Shown here one piece after another: positions 22,032 to 30,284 of a stretch of DNA of 64,000 nucleotides. The DNA comes from REEB95 sp050729835 (GTDB lineage Bacteria > Pseudomonadota > Alphaproteobacteria > ATCC43930 > CGMCC-115725): assembly GCA_050729835.1 (NCBI GenBank), contig JBOHLS010000002.1:142640-206639 (forward strand), given 5' to 3'. The translations under genes were made by a program, and so were the position numbers. Position 1 is the stretch's first letter, and each line of letters begins with the position of its first letter. Under the pieces are notes generated by a model. That model was not told the origin of the DNA and did no database searches. It was given only the letters and a program-made list of their open reading frames with translations.

Positions 22032-22685
22032 ATGCGCGCACCCCAGGCAGACAAAATCTTTGGCGCGGCGCACAAGGCCGGCGTCGCGGCGTCACCGCGC
22101 GACCGCCTGCTGAACGTGGCGAACGAGCTGTTCTATCGGCGCGGCATCCATGTCGTCGGCATCGACGAGGTGATTGCCGCCGCCGGCGTCGCCAAGATGA
22201 GCCTCTATCGCAGCTTTCCCTCGAAGGACGAGCTGGTCGCCGCATATCTCGCCCGCCGCTCGGGCCTCTATTGGGATTGGTGGGACCGCGTCGTGGCGCG
22301 CCATCTGGGCGATCCGCGGCGGCAGCTTCTGGCGCTGACCGCGTCGTTGCGCAAGCGCGCGCTGCGCGCCGGCTGGCGCGGCTGTCCGTTCACCAACGCC
22401 GCCTGCGAATTCCCCGAACCCGACCATCCCGCGCGACGCATCGCCGAATCCAACAAGCGAACGATGCGGCGGCGCTTCCGCGCGCTGGCCAAGGCCGCCG
22501 GTGCGCGCACGCCGGCGCGGCTCGCCGACGAGCTCACGCTGCTCTTCGAGGGCGCCTATTCCAGCGTGCTGACCTTCGGCCATCGCGGGCCGGCGCGCGC
22601 GCTGATCGACGCCGCCGCCGCGGTGATCGACGCGCAACTGCCGCCGCCCGGTCGTTCGCTCAAGCGACGGCGCAACGCGCGCTGA
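22032..22685 (+). CDS. TetR/AcrR-family transcriptional regulator
   Basis: 217 residues. The N-terminal HTH (about 20-70) reads RDRLLNVANELFYRRGIHVVGIDEVIAAAGV and then KMSLYRSFPSKDELVAAYL, the TetR recognition helix region. The C-terminal ligand domain contains CPFTNAACEFP, seen in regulators of the TetR_C_LmrA/YxaF kind, and a basic tail. The gene is divergent from the MFS transporter and probably represses it and itself through the palindrome 16-31 bases upstream. The very short leader suggests translation starts close to the transcription start. Confidence 0.9.
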   Translation: MRAPQADKIFGAAHKAGVAASPRDRLLNVANELFYRRGIHVVGIDEVIAAAGVAKMSLYRSFPSKDELVAAYLARRSGLYWDWWDRVVARHLGDPRRQLLALTASLRKRALRAGWRGCPFTNAACEFPEPDHPARRIAESNKRTMRRRFRALAKAAGARTPARLADELTLLFEGAYSSVLTFGHRGPARALIDAAAAVIDAQLPPPGRSLKRRRNAR

Positions 22686-23984
22686 AAATCTCGTCGAGCC
22701 GCGCTGGCAAGTCGAAGATCGCCGTGTTGGGGTGCGTCGCAATCGTTCGGCGCATCGCCGCGTGCCGCCCGGGCTCGCCCAGCTCAACGATCGCCGCGCA
22801 CAATCCGGCGGCGTTGCGGAACGACAGCGCGGCGCCGATCGCCCGCGCCCAGTTGGCGTTGTAGCGTTCCTGCGCCAAAAGCCGCGCGCCGACCTCGAGG
22901 ATCATCGGCAGCCCCATCACCATCGCCTCTGAGATCGCACCCGGGCCAGGCTTGCCGACGAAGAAATCGCTCGCCGCCATGTAGCGCTCGATGGCTTCGG
23001 AAAAGCCGATGACGTGGCGCGGCCGCCGCGCCGGCAGCGCCGCGATGTCTTCGGCAGTCTCGCGATTGGTGCCGCAGACATAGATCATCTGCACCGGCAG
23101 GTCGCTGGCCTCGATGGCTTCGGCAAACTCGAGCATACGGTCGGCGCCGCGGCCGCCGAACATCATCAAGCCGGTGAGCCGCTCGGGCGCCAGGCCAAGC
23201 GCCGCACGCGCCGCGGCTGTGCTCGCCGACGTCGTCGCTCGCGCCAGCGCGTGGAATTTCGGCGATAGCACGAGCCCTTTGGCCGCGACGATCTGCGCTT
23301 CGGGCAGGCCGAAGCGCTGCGCCTGCTCGCGGCATTTCGCCGTGCCGCAGACGACGTACTGGTCGTCGCTTTGAATCCAGGCGGTGTGCATCGGCTCGCA
23401 GAAATCGGTGACGATGGTGACGAACGGGGTTGCGCCGCCGAGTTGGCGCAGGCTGGCGGTGACCGCGGCGTTGATCAACGGCATCACCGAGATGACCATG
23501 TCGTAGTGCCGCTCGCGCAGATAAGCCGACAGCTGCCGTACGACGAACGGCGAGCCGAGTCGGATGGCGACCGACGACCCGGCGGCGATCACCGGCCACA
23601 GCACGCGGGTATGGCCGCGTCGCAGCGCGTATTCGTTGTAGATGTCGGGGCCCGACATACCAGTGAGCGCGCGGAACGGGTCGAGTCCGGTGAGGATTTC
23701 GCGATATAGACGTCGACCACGTCGATTCGCCACGGCCGTTCGGCGCCGAGATAATCGCGCAGTACGCGCGCGGTCGCGATGTGGCCGTAGCCGCTGTCGG
23801 TGTAGAGCACGAGGATTCGCTTGCGGTCGAGGCCGGATTCCGCTGCCGGAGAGGCCTCGACTGGTATCGCACGGGACGACTCTTTTTCGTGGCTTGCCGT
23901 CGCGCCGAGAAGCTCTGAATCAGGCACGGGCGCGACTGTGGCGTAGGCGCGTGGCGGAATGATGGCATTTTTGATTCGGGACAA
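22660..23984 (-). pseudogene. MGDG-synthase/MurG-like glycosyltransferase, frameshifted
   Basis: The N-terminal domain reads RKRILVLYTDSGYGHIATA then WRIDVVDVY. The frame then breaks, and the homologous protein continues in another frame with REILTGLDPFRALTG. Two extra bases in a TATA tract at about 23704-23708 explain the break; removing them joins DVY to REIL. The C-terminal GT-B half has FVTIVTDFCEPMHTAW, MMFGGRGADRM and GKPGPGAISEAMVMGLPMI, the donor-binding region. The family adds sugar to diacylglycerol or lipid acceptors at the membrane. Whether the gene is dead or the indel is a reading error is open. The start is uncertain: there is no ATG close to the domain, and a TTG at 23984 is one option. 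The 3' end overlaps the TetR gene end by 26 bases. Confidence 0.75.
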
Positions 23985-24042
23985 TGACGGGCGACGAGCG
24001 GCACGCCCACGCGCCGTGACTGTGTTATACGCTCGGCCACCG

Positions 24043-25338
24043 ATGTTCTTCGCCAACCGCGCCGTCAATCGTCTCGCCGTCCACACCGCGCTTCAGCAGC
24101 TGGCGTGGTGCATGTCGGGCGCGTTCTTCGGCGTCTATCTGCTGCGCGCCGGGCTGGCGCCGTCGATCCTGTTCCTCGCCAGTGCCGGCGTACTGATCGA
24201 GCTGCGCCGGCGCAACGTGCTTGCCAAAGAGCAGCTGCCCTACAAATCGCCGAGCGGCAGCACCTTCGACAGCGGCGATTTCCGCGCCCTCATCGACCGC
24301 GCCGAGCAGGCGTCGGACTGGCGCGGCGCGGCGCGGCGCGGCGGCGAAGCAGGGCAAGCTGCGCGGCATCGGCTGCGCCGTATTCCTCGAGCCGTCGGGC
24401 GGCGGCACCGCGCCCAAGGACCAGATCGCCATTCGCTTCGACCGCGATGGCCGCGCCAACCTGTACAACGTCGCCGGGCCGAGCGGCCAAGACCGCGAGA
24501 CGGTATTCGCGGAATTGGTGGCGGGCTGGCTCGGCCTCGATCCGACGCGGGTGACGGCGCGCGTCAACGATCCCGACGCGCCGCCGCTGATCGGCAACGC
24601 CACCATCACCTCGCGCTCGATGCAGGCGCAAGGCGGTGCGTTCAAGCTCGGCGCGGTCGAGATGATCCGCAAGGGTCTGGCGCTCGTCGCCGAAACGCTC
24701 GAATGTGCCGCCGCCGATCTCGAGTTCCGCGACGGCCGTTATGTCGTCAAAGGCACCGACCGCGCGATCGCGCTGGACGATCTCGTCGACCGTTACAAGA
24801 CCGAAGTGCCGCATCCGCTCGACACTGACGCCGAGCAGCCGGCACAACGCGCCTTCCCGAGCGGCGCACATGACGCCGAGATCGAGATCGACGCCGAGAC
24901 CGGCGCGGTTGCGGTTGTGCGCTATACCGCGGTCGACGATGCCGGCGTGATCCTCAATCCGGTCCTCGCCGAAGGCCAAATTCATGGCGCGGTCGAACAG
25001 GTCGCCGGCCAGGTCTTCGGCGAGCATTGTCTCTACGATCCGGTAACCGGCCAACTCGTCACCGGCAGCTACATGGATTACGTCATGCCGCACGCCGACC
25101 TGGTGCGCGAGGTGCGCGTCGTGGAACAAGGCGTGCCGAGCCCGACCAACGCGCTCGGCGCCAAGGGCGTCGGCGAAGCCGGCACGATCGGCGCCCCCTG
25201 CCTGCATGTATGAACGCGGTGCTCGACGCGTTGCGCCGGGCCGGCGTGACGCAATTCGACATGCCGGCAACGCCAGCACGATTGTGGGAGGCGATTAGGA
25301 AGGCGGGCGGTGGGACTGCGCGAAGATCTGATCCCTGA
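24043..25338 (+). pseudogene. Chimeric pseudogene: MFS N-terminus joined to a CoxL-like C-terminal part
   Basis: The first ~55 codons encode an MFS N-terminus (MFFANRAVNRLAVHTALQQ, first membrane helix GVYLLRAGL). At about 24205 the frame passes without a break into the middle of a CoxL/xanthine-dehydrogenase large subunit (RRNVLAKEQLPYKSP, TFDSGDF). A frameshift in a GC repeat near 24328-24346 moves to KLRGIGCAVFLEP and onward. A second shift near 25190-25208 precedes MNAVLDALRRAGV. About 400 N-terminal CoxL residues are missing, so no Mo-cofactor enzyme can form. The catalytic motif GAKGVGEAGTIGAP is retained with Glu. The intact cox operon lies 6 kb downstream. Confidence 0.8.
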
Positions 25339-25460
25339 TCGGCAACGTGCACGATCACGACGTGGCGCTGACGAGCCAGCCGTCTAATTCGTCGTACTCC
25401 TTTCGGCGGATGCGGTCCTTGCAGATATTTTCTAGCCGCCGACGTAGAGATGGCCGAAAT

Positions 25461-25833
25461 TCAGAGGATTTTCTTTGAAGGCTTTCGGTGCTCGATCAAA
25501 GCTTCGTCAGTGTGCCGCAGAACCTTACCCGTCTCACCATGCCAGATCGTCTTGATGTACCGATTGTTCACGCGGTCGATATATTGGCGAATGCGATCCC
25601 ACCGGCCAGCAGACCGTGGTGAAGCTATCGCCACTGACCGTCTCTTTCAGAAAGCGCCCTCGCCCCGGGCTGCGCAGACGCATCAGCAAATGATCTTTGA
25701 CCTTAACCTCCTCATGGAGGTCGACACTAATGGTTCGTGCGGTCGATCCACAGTTTGGGCAAGGCATGCGTACCCCAGCCGGATCCTCGGGCAGCAGCGT
25801 GTTACAATTGGTGCAAAAGCAGACATTCCTCAT
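25461..25833 (-). pseudogene. Small zinc-ribbon protein, frameshifted
   Basis: Starts MRNVCFCTNCNTLLPEDPAG with a second Cys pair in CPNCGSTAR, giving a four-Cys zinc ribbon. The first frame keeps homology-like sequence to VSGDSF, then degenerates. Near 25613-25622 a one-base excess shifts to a frame reading RSAGRWDRIRQYIDRVNNRY and ending EHRKPSKKIL. The total length is one base over 124 codons. Third-position GC is clearly lower than in neighbouring genes, which suggests acquisition by transfer. Similar small proteins occur in accessory regions; function unknown. The gene abuts the 3' end of tRNA-Arg. A further short minus-strand frame with coding-like character (SEFRPSLRRRLENICKDR) runs on to about 25365. 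Confidence 0.55.
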
Positions 25834-25851
25834 TGCTGTCCCCGATAGTGT

Positions 25852-25928
25852 TGGCGCGCCCAGTTGGACTCGAACCAACGACCTGCCGCTTAGAAGGCGG
25901 CTGCTCTAATCCTCTGAGCTATGGGCGC
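25852..25928 (-). tRNA. tRNA-Arg (anticodon TCT)
   Basis: 77 bases including an encoded CCA. The acceptor arm GCGCCCA pairs with TGGGCGC. The D arm contains AGCTCAGAGGATTAGAGC. The anticodon stem GCCGC/GCGGC carries loop CTTCTAA with anticodon TCT (reads AGA). The T arm has GGTTCGAGTCC. The 3' end faces a low-GC accessory stretch. Confidence 0.95.
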
Positions 25929-25948
25929 ATCGCAGCGATCATCCGCCG

Positions 25949-26245
25949 TCACGTCGGGCGGTGCCAACGGAAATTGTCGGCGTAGCTCTTGGGTCTGAAC
26001 TTGGGCTCCTGCGGCTCGATCACCGAATAGTCCATGCCGTTCTTCTTGGCGAAGGCGACCGCCTCGTCGAGCGTGTCGAAGCGCAGGTTGACCTCGTTGA
26101 GGGTGTCGGCGGCGCTCGCCCAGCCCATCAGCGGATCGGGCACGCGCGGCGTCGCCACCTCGTAGGTCAGCAGCCATTCCTTGGTTGGCGCGCGACCCGA
26201 TTGGGTGGCCGGCTTGCTCGGGCGATAAATCCGCGCGTGCGGCAT
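25949..26245 (-). CDS. NADH dehydrogenase accessory subunit, NDUFS4-like (ETC complex I)
   Basis: 98 residues. It begins MPHARIYRPSKPATQSGRA, then EWLLTYE, PLMGWASAADTLNEVNLRFDTLDEAVAFAKKNG and ends PKSYADNFRW. This is the pattern of the NDUFS4/ETC_C1 family, a peripheral stabilising subunit of complex I found in alphaproteobacteria and mitochondria. No signal or membrane segment is present, as expected for the matrix or cytoplasmic arm. It lies between two tRNA genes on the same strand, with 20 and 15 bases of spacing. Confidence 0.93.
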   Translation of the reverse strand: MPHARIYRPSKPATQSGRAPTKEWLLTYEVATPRVPDPLMGWASAADTLNEVNLRFDTLDEAVAFAKKNGMDYSVIEPQEPKFRPKSYADNFRWHRPT

Positions 26246-26260
26246 CGAAATCCTCTCTTA

Positions 26261-26337
26261 TGGTCGGGGCGGCAAGATTCGAACTTGCGACCCTCAGCTC
26301 CCAAAGCTGATGCTCTACCAGGCTGAGCTACGCCCCG
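26261..26337 (-). tRNA. tRNA-Pro (anticodon TGG)
   Basis: 77 bases with an encoded CCA. The acceptor arm CGGGGCG pairs with CGCCCCG. The D arm has AGCTCAGCCTGGTAGAGC. The anticodon stem TCAGC/GCTGA carries loop TTTGGGA, anticodon TGG. The T arm has AGTTCGAATCT. It lies directly upstream of the NDUFS4-like gene. Confidence 0.95.
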
Positions 26338-26403
26338 AAGGCCGGAATTTGCTATACGCTTCGGCGGGAAAGCGCAAGGACAGCGCCGGCAAACGAGGCT
26401 CGC

Positions 26404-27066
26404 ATGACCATCCGCCTGCTCGAAATCACGCCCAAGCTCTACGATTACATGCTGTCTGTCTCGTCGCGCGAGACCAAGCTGATGGCGCGGCTGCGCGAAG
26501 AGACCGCGAAAATGCCCGGCGCCGGCATGCAGATTCCGCCGATGCAGGGCCAGTTCCTCGCCTTCCTGGTGACGCTCATCGGCGCGCGGCGCGGCCTCGA
26601 GATCGGCACCTTCACCGGCTACAGCGCGCTGTGGGTGGCGTCGGCGCTGCCGGAAGACGGCAAGCTCGTCTGCTGCGACGTCAACGAGAAGACCACCGCG
26701 GTCGCCAAGCGCTACTGGAAAGAGGCCGGCGTCGACCGCAAGATCGAGCTCCGCCTGGCGCCGGCGCTCGACACACTCAAAGCGCTGCTGGCGTCCGGCG
26801 GCGCCGACACCTTCGATTACGTCTTCATCGACGCCGACAAGGAGAACTACGACGCCTATTACGAGCGGTCGCTCGAATTGGTGCGAACCAGCGGACTCAT
26901 CGTCTTCGACAACATGCTGTGGGGCGGCGCGGTCGCCGACGGCCGCAAGCGCGATCTCGACACGCTGGCGCTCAAGGCGCTCAACGCCAAGCTGCATGGC
27001 GACCGGCGCATCGACCTGTCGCTGCTCTATATCGGCGACGGCGTGACCTTGGCGCGCAAGCGCTGA
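26404..27066 (+). CDS. Class I SAM-dependent O-methyltransferase (caffeoyl-CoA type)
   Basis: 220 residues. The SAM-binding motif is RRGLEIGTFTGYSALWVASALPEDG, followed by LVCCDVNEK. The metal and catalytic region DYVFIDADKENYDAYYE and LIVFDNMLWGG are typical of OMT family 3 enzymes, which use a divalent metal to methylate catechol-like hydroxyls. It starts 66 bases after tRNA-Pro on the opposite strand, so the two are divergent. The substrate is unknown. Confidence 0.92.
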   Translation: MTIRLLEITPKLYDYMLSVSSRETKLMARLREETAKMPGAGMQIPPMQGQFLAFLVTLIGARRGLEIGTFTGYSALWVASALPEDGKLVCCDVNEKTTAVAKRYWKEAGVDRKIELRLAPALDTLKALLASGGADTFDYVFIDADKENYDAYYERSLELVRTSGLIVFDNMLWGGAVADGRKRDLDTLALKALNAKLHGDRRIDLSLLYIGDGVTLARKR

Positions 27067-27574
27067 ACCGACAGAGACCGTAACCGGCGGCGTTTTATTC
27101 GCCGGTGTCGACAAACTTTTCCACCTTCGGACGCCAATGAACTGGCGCCGCGTACGGTCTTGTCGGCATGAACGCGGCGATCCCGCCGCTTCGAGCATGG
27201 TCCGAAGGAAAAATCCCATGCGTCAGTTTTCGATGATCCCCGCGCCGGCCCTGGCCATTGCGCTCTCCGCGCCGCTGGCCCCGGTTGTGCTGGCCAACCA
27301 GCCGCAGCAACAGGCGATGTGCCAGAGCCCGGCGGCGGATCCGGCCCCCGGCTTTCTTCAATCCCTACGATCGGCCCGCGCCCACGGTGAGAGATTAGCT
27401 TCGACGGCCGCGCATTCGCGCGCGGCCGGATCAACGCGGCGGCCGATTGCCTCCCTCACCGGCCGCCGCGTCTTTTTTCGCGAACCGCGCGCCGAGCACG
27501 CCACCACACGATGCCGATTGACACCGCCTGCGTCCGGTTCATGCTGGCGGGGATTGGCCCGCAAGGGGGCGACG
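27067..27574. other. 508-base region with no firm gene between two methyltransferases
   Basis: Contains a weak 7-bp hairpin (ACCGGCG/CGCCGGT, 27083-27106). It also has a possible start at 27218 with a good ribosome-binding stretch (GAAGGAAAAATCCC) that would begin a signal-peptide-like sequence (MRQFSMIPAPALAIALSAPL). A strong terminator follows at 27435. The frame from 27218 has no stop before it runs through the terminator into the next gene, so a protein here is uncertain. A short RNA ending at the terminator is equally possible. Confidence 0.45.
27435..27478 (+). terminator. Strong rho-independent terminator
   Basis: An 11-base perfect stem CGCGGCGGCCG/CGGCCGCCGCG (27435-27445 and 27460-27470) with a 14-base loop is followed by TCTTTTTT. 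It lies 369 bases after the O-methyltransferase stop and 97 bases before the next gene. Confidence 0.85.
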
Positions 27575-28378
27575 ATGGCAGCCGACGACCGCAAACCGAC
27601 GACATCCGACGTCAACGGCCGGCTGTGGAGCGCCGGCGCGCGCGACTGGGCCGACATCCAGGAAGGCATCGTGCGCAAGCTCTACGAGACCGTGCTCGAA
27701 CGTTTGCGCGTCGGCCGGGGCACGCGCTATCTCGACGCCGGCTGCGGCTCGGGGCTGGCGGCGCAGATCGCGGCGTCGCGCGGCGCTCAGGTCTCGGGCA
27801 TCGACGCTGCCGAGAGTCTGCTGGCGATCGCCCGCGAGCGCACGCCGGCCGGCGATTTCCGCCGCGGCGATCTCGAGGCCCTGCCCTATGCCGATGGCAG
27901 CTTCGATGCCGTCAGCGGCTTCAACTCGTTCCAGTTCGCCGGCAATCCGGTGGTGGCGCTGGGCGAAGCGCGCCGCGTCGTCAAGCCCGGTGGCCTGCTG
28001 ACGATCGTCACCTGGGGCGAGCCCGAGGGCATGGAGGCGGCGGCCGTGGTATGCGCGCTGCGTCCGCTGATACCGCCCCCGCCGCCGAACGCGCCCGGCC
28101 CGTTCGCGCTGTCGCAGGAGGCGGCGCTGCGCAAATTCGCCGTCGACGCCAAGCTCTCGCCGGTCGAGGTCTTCGACGTCGACACGACGTTCGTCTATCC
28201 CGACCAGGCGACGGCGCTGCGTGGGCTCAATTCCTCGGGCGTCGCCACGCGCGCGATCGGGAATTCAAGCGTCGAGGCGGTGACCGTGGCGCATGCCCGG
28301 GCGATCGCGCCCTTCCGTCAGGCCGACGGCGGCTATTGCATCAAGGCGGTATTCCGCTGCCTGCTGGCGAAGCCCTAA
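27575..28378 (+). CDS. Class I SAM-dependent methyltransferase (UbiE/Methyltransf_11-like)
   Basis: 267 residues from MAADDRKPTTSDVNG, chosen because GGGGGCGAC lies upstream and the start follows a terminator. SAM motif I is YLDAGCGSGLAAQIAASRGA, followed by VSGIDAAESLLAIARER. Motif II region is LPYADGSFDAVSGFNSFQF and motif III RRVVKPGGLLTIVTWGEPEG. The methyl acceptor is not predictable. The stop overlaps the stop of the convergent DUF192 gene within the tetranucleotide CTAA. Confidence 0.88.
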   Translation: MAADDRKPTTSDVNGRLWSAGARDWADIQEGIVRKLYETVLERLRVGRGTRYLDAGCGSGLAAQIAASRGAQVSGIDAAESLLAIARERTPAGDFRRGDLEALPYADGSFDAVSGFNSFQFAGNPVVALGEARRVVKPGGLLTIVTWGEPEGMEAAAVVCALRPLIPPPPPNAPGPFALSQEAALRKFAVDAKLSPVEVFDVDTTFVYPDQATALRGLNSSGVATRAIGNSSVEAVTVAHARAIAPFRQADGGYCIKAVFRCLLAKP

Positions 28379-28839
28379 TTTACCGCGTTGCCGAGCGCGG
28401 CGGCGCGGACGACGTCGCCGACCTTGATGCCGAGCCGGTCGACCGTGCCGCCGTTGAGCTCGAGCACCGCGACGGCCGGTGCGCGCGAAACGATGATCGC
28501 GTCCGACAGCGGTATCGCGCGCTCGTGCAGGTCGACGATGCGCCCGCCCGGCGCGATGAACAGCATGTCGAGCGGAACGTAGGTGTCGTGCATCCAGAAC
28601 GTCATGGTCTGCGGCTCGGCGACGACGAACAGCATGCCGGCGTCGGCCGCCAGCCGGCGGCGGAACATCAGGCCCTGCTCCTTCTGCGCCGGCGTCAGGG
28701 CGAGCTCGACGGTGAAATGCTGCGGGCCCTTGGCGGTGTCGATGGTGAGCGGCGCGGTGTTGAAGGTCTGGAGCGCCTGCGGCTGGGCGAAGGCCGGCGT
28801 CGCCAGAAGCGCGAGCGCGACGAAAGCGGCGCGCATCAT
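28375..28839 (-). CDS. Exported DUF192 family protein
   Basis: 154 residues with a signal peptide (MMRAAFVALALLATPAFAQ). The DUF192 core follows: FTVELALTPAQKEQGLMFRRRLAADAGMLFV, then MTFWMHDTYVPLDMLFI and AVLELNGGTVDRLGIKVGD, the complete family pattern. The family is periplasmic and its role is not established. The ATG overlaps the stop of the upstream antiporter gene, so the two are coupled. Confidence 0.92.
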   Translation of the reverse strand: MMRAAFVALALLATPAFAQPQALQTFNTAPLTIDTAKGPQHFTVELALTPAQKEQGLMFRRRLAADAGMLFVVAEPQTMTFWMHDTYVPLDMLFIAPGGRIVDLHERAIPLSDAIIVSRAPAVAVLELNGGTVDRLGIKVGDVVRAAALGNAVN

Positions 28840-30167
28840 CGGTAGAAAATCCAGGCGGTCAGCAGCAGCGGCGGCAGCAAACACACCGCCGACCAAGCGA
28901 TATAGGCGAAGAAGTTCGGCATCTTGACACCGTAGCTTTCGACCACACCCTTGGCGATCAGGTTCGGCGCGTTGCCGATATAGGTCATGGCGCCGAAATA
29001 CGACGCGCCGGCCGAGATCGCAGCCAGCGTCAGCGCCAGCTTGCCGGTCAGCAGCGCCGCGTTGCCGCCGGCCAGGCCGAAGAACACCAGATAGGCCGGC
29101 GCGTTGTCCAGCACCGACGACAGCGCACCGGGCAGCAGATAGAACAGCGCGTTGTTCGGCACGCCGTCGGCGAACATGCGCGCGAAGAGCGGCGCCGCCA
29201 GTCCCCGGCCGCCCGCCGCCATGATCGCGTCGATCGGCGCCAACGTCACGAAGATGCCAGCGAAGAGGATGGAGACTTCCATGATCGGCGTCCAGACGAA
29301 GGTGTTTTCCTGGCGGGTCGCCGGCTTGGTGAAGCGTAGCGACAGCAGCGCGAGGACGACGAACAGCGCGTCGGAGACGATGTCATCGAAGCGCCAGACG
29401 ACGTGGAAGACCGTGACCGAGCCCGGCACCGGGTAATAGGTGCGCAGCATCATGGTTAGCGCCGCGCCGAGCAGCAGCAGCAGGTTGATCGCGCCGTCGA
29501 TGCCAAGCTTCTCGATCTCGGGCAGCACCGTCGGTTCGCTCCGGCCGTAGAGATAGCGGTCGATAGCGAAGAACATCGCCAGCAGCACGACGGTCAGCAG
29601 GATCGTCGGCGCCCACAGATGCTGCGCCGGCCAGAAGAACGGCACGCCGCGCAGATAGCCGAGGAATAGCGGCGGATTGCCGAGCGGCGTCAAGGCGCCG
29701 CCGACGTTGCAAGCCAGGAAGATGAAGAACACATAGACATGCGCGGTGCGCGTGCGGTGACGGTTGGCGCGCACCAGCGGCCGCAGCATCAGCAACGATG
29801 CGCCCGGCGTGCCGATCAGGCTCGAAGCCAGCGTGCTCAGCGCCAACAGTACGGTGTTGACGCCGGGCGAACCGTGCGGCGCGCCACGGATGCGCAAGCC
29901 GCCGGTGATGACGAACAGCGCGCCGAGCAGCAGCACGAAGGGCACGTAGGTGTTGAGCGCCATGTCGAGCAGGCGCGTGAACGACGCGCCCGCACCTTCG
30001 ACGGCGATGTCGGGCCCGACGAAGACCAGCCCCCAAAGCGCGACGATCTTGCCGTAATGCGCGCCCCACAGCTTGGGCAGCGCGAGCGGCGCGATCGCCA
30101 GCGTCAGCAACAACCCGACGAATGGCAGGCCCCAGGCCAGGCTGCCGTATGGAAGTCCCCCCACCAT
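28836..30167 (-). CDS. Sodium:proton antiporter-like membrane protein (ion transporter superfamily)
   Basis: 443 residues and about 11-12 membrane segments. It starts MVGGLPYGSLAWGLPFVGLLL. Conserved ion-transporter elements are SLIGTPGASLLMLRPL and CNVGGALTPLGNPPLFLGYLRGVPF in the first half, and SVLDNAPAYLVFFGLA and TYIGNAPNLIAKGV in the second. Inverted NxP-type re-entrant motifs are typical of NhaD, ArsB and CitMHS carriers, and the closest impression is a Na+/H+ antiporter of NhaD type. It is divergent from coxG, 117 bases away, and its stop overlaps the DUF192 start. Confidence 0.85.
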   Translation of the reverse strand: MVGGLPYGSLAWGLPFVGLLLTLAIAPLALPKLWGAHYGKIVALWGLVFVGPDIAVEGAGASFTRLLDMALNTYVPFVLLLGALFVITGGLRIRGAPHGSPGVNTVLLALSTLASSLIGTPGASLLMLRPLVRANRHRTRTAHVYVFFIFLACNVGGALTPLGNPPLFLGYLRGVPFFWPAQHLWAPTILLTVVLLAMFFAIDRYLYGRSEPTVLPEIEKLGIDGAINLLLLLGAALTMMLRTYYPVPGSVTVFHVVWRFDDIVSDALFVVLALLSLRFTKPATRQENTFVWTPIMEVSILFAGIFVTLAPIDAIMAAGGRGLAAPLFARMFADGVPNNALFYLLPGALSSVLDNAPAYLVFFGLAGGNAALLTGKLALTLAAISAGASYFGAMTYIGNAPNLIAKGVVESYGVKMPNFFAYIAWSAVCLLPPLLLTAWIFYR

Positions 30168-30284
30168 GGTCCTCGGACTATGGCCGAGGCCGCGCGTGCC
30201 ACGCAACCCGCCCCGGCGGGCCGCGCGCTTGTCGCTGCGCGGTGCCGGCGCTACGGTCGGCGCACAAAAAGCGAGGATGCCGCC

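Noticed and set aside
25852..25928. Attachment-site duplication for an integrated element at tRNA-Arg
   Set aside because: No second copy of the tRNA 3' end and no integrase gene were seen within the window.
27095..27361. Minus-strand frame ending in YAAPVHWRPKVEKFVDTGE
   Set aside because: The end looks protein-like, but the frame lacks a convincing start and the rest is low complexity. Not enough to call a gene.
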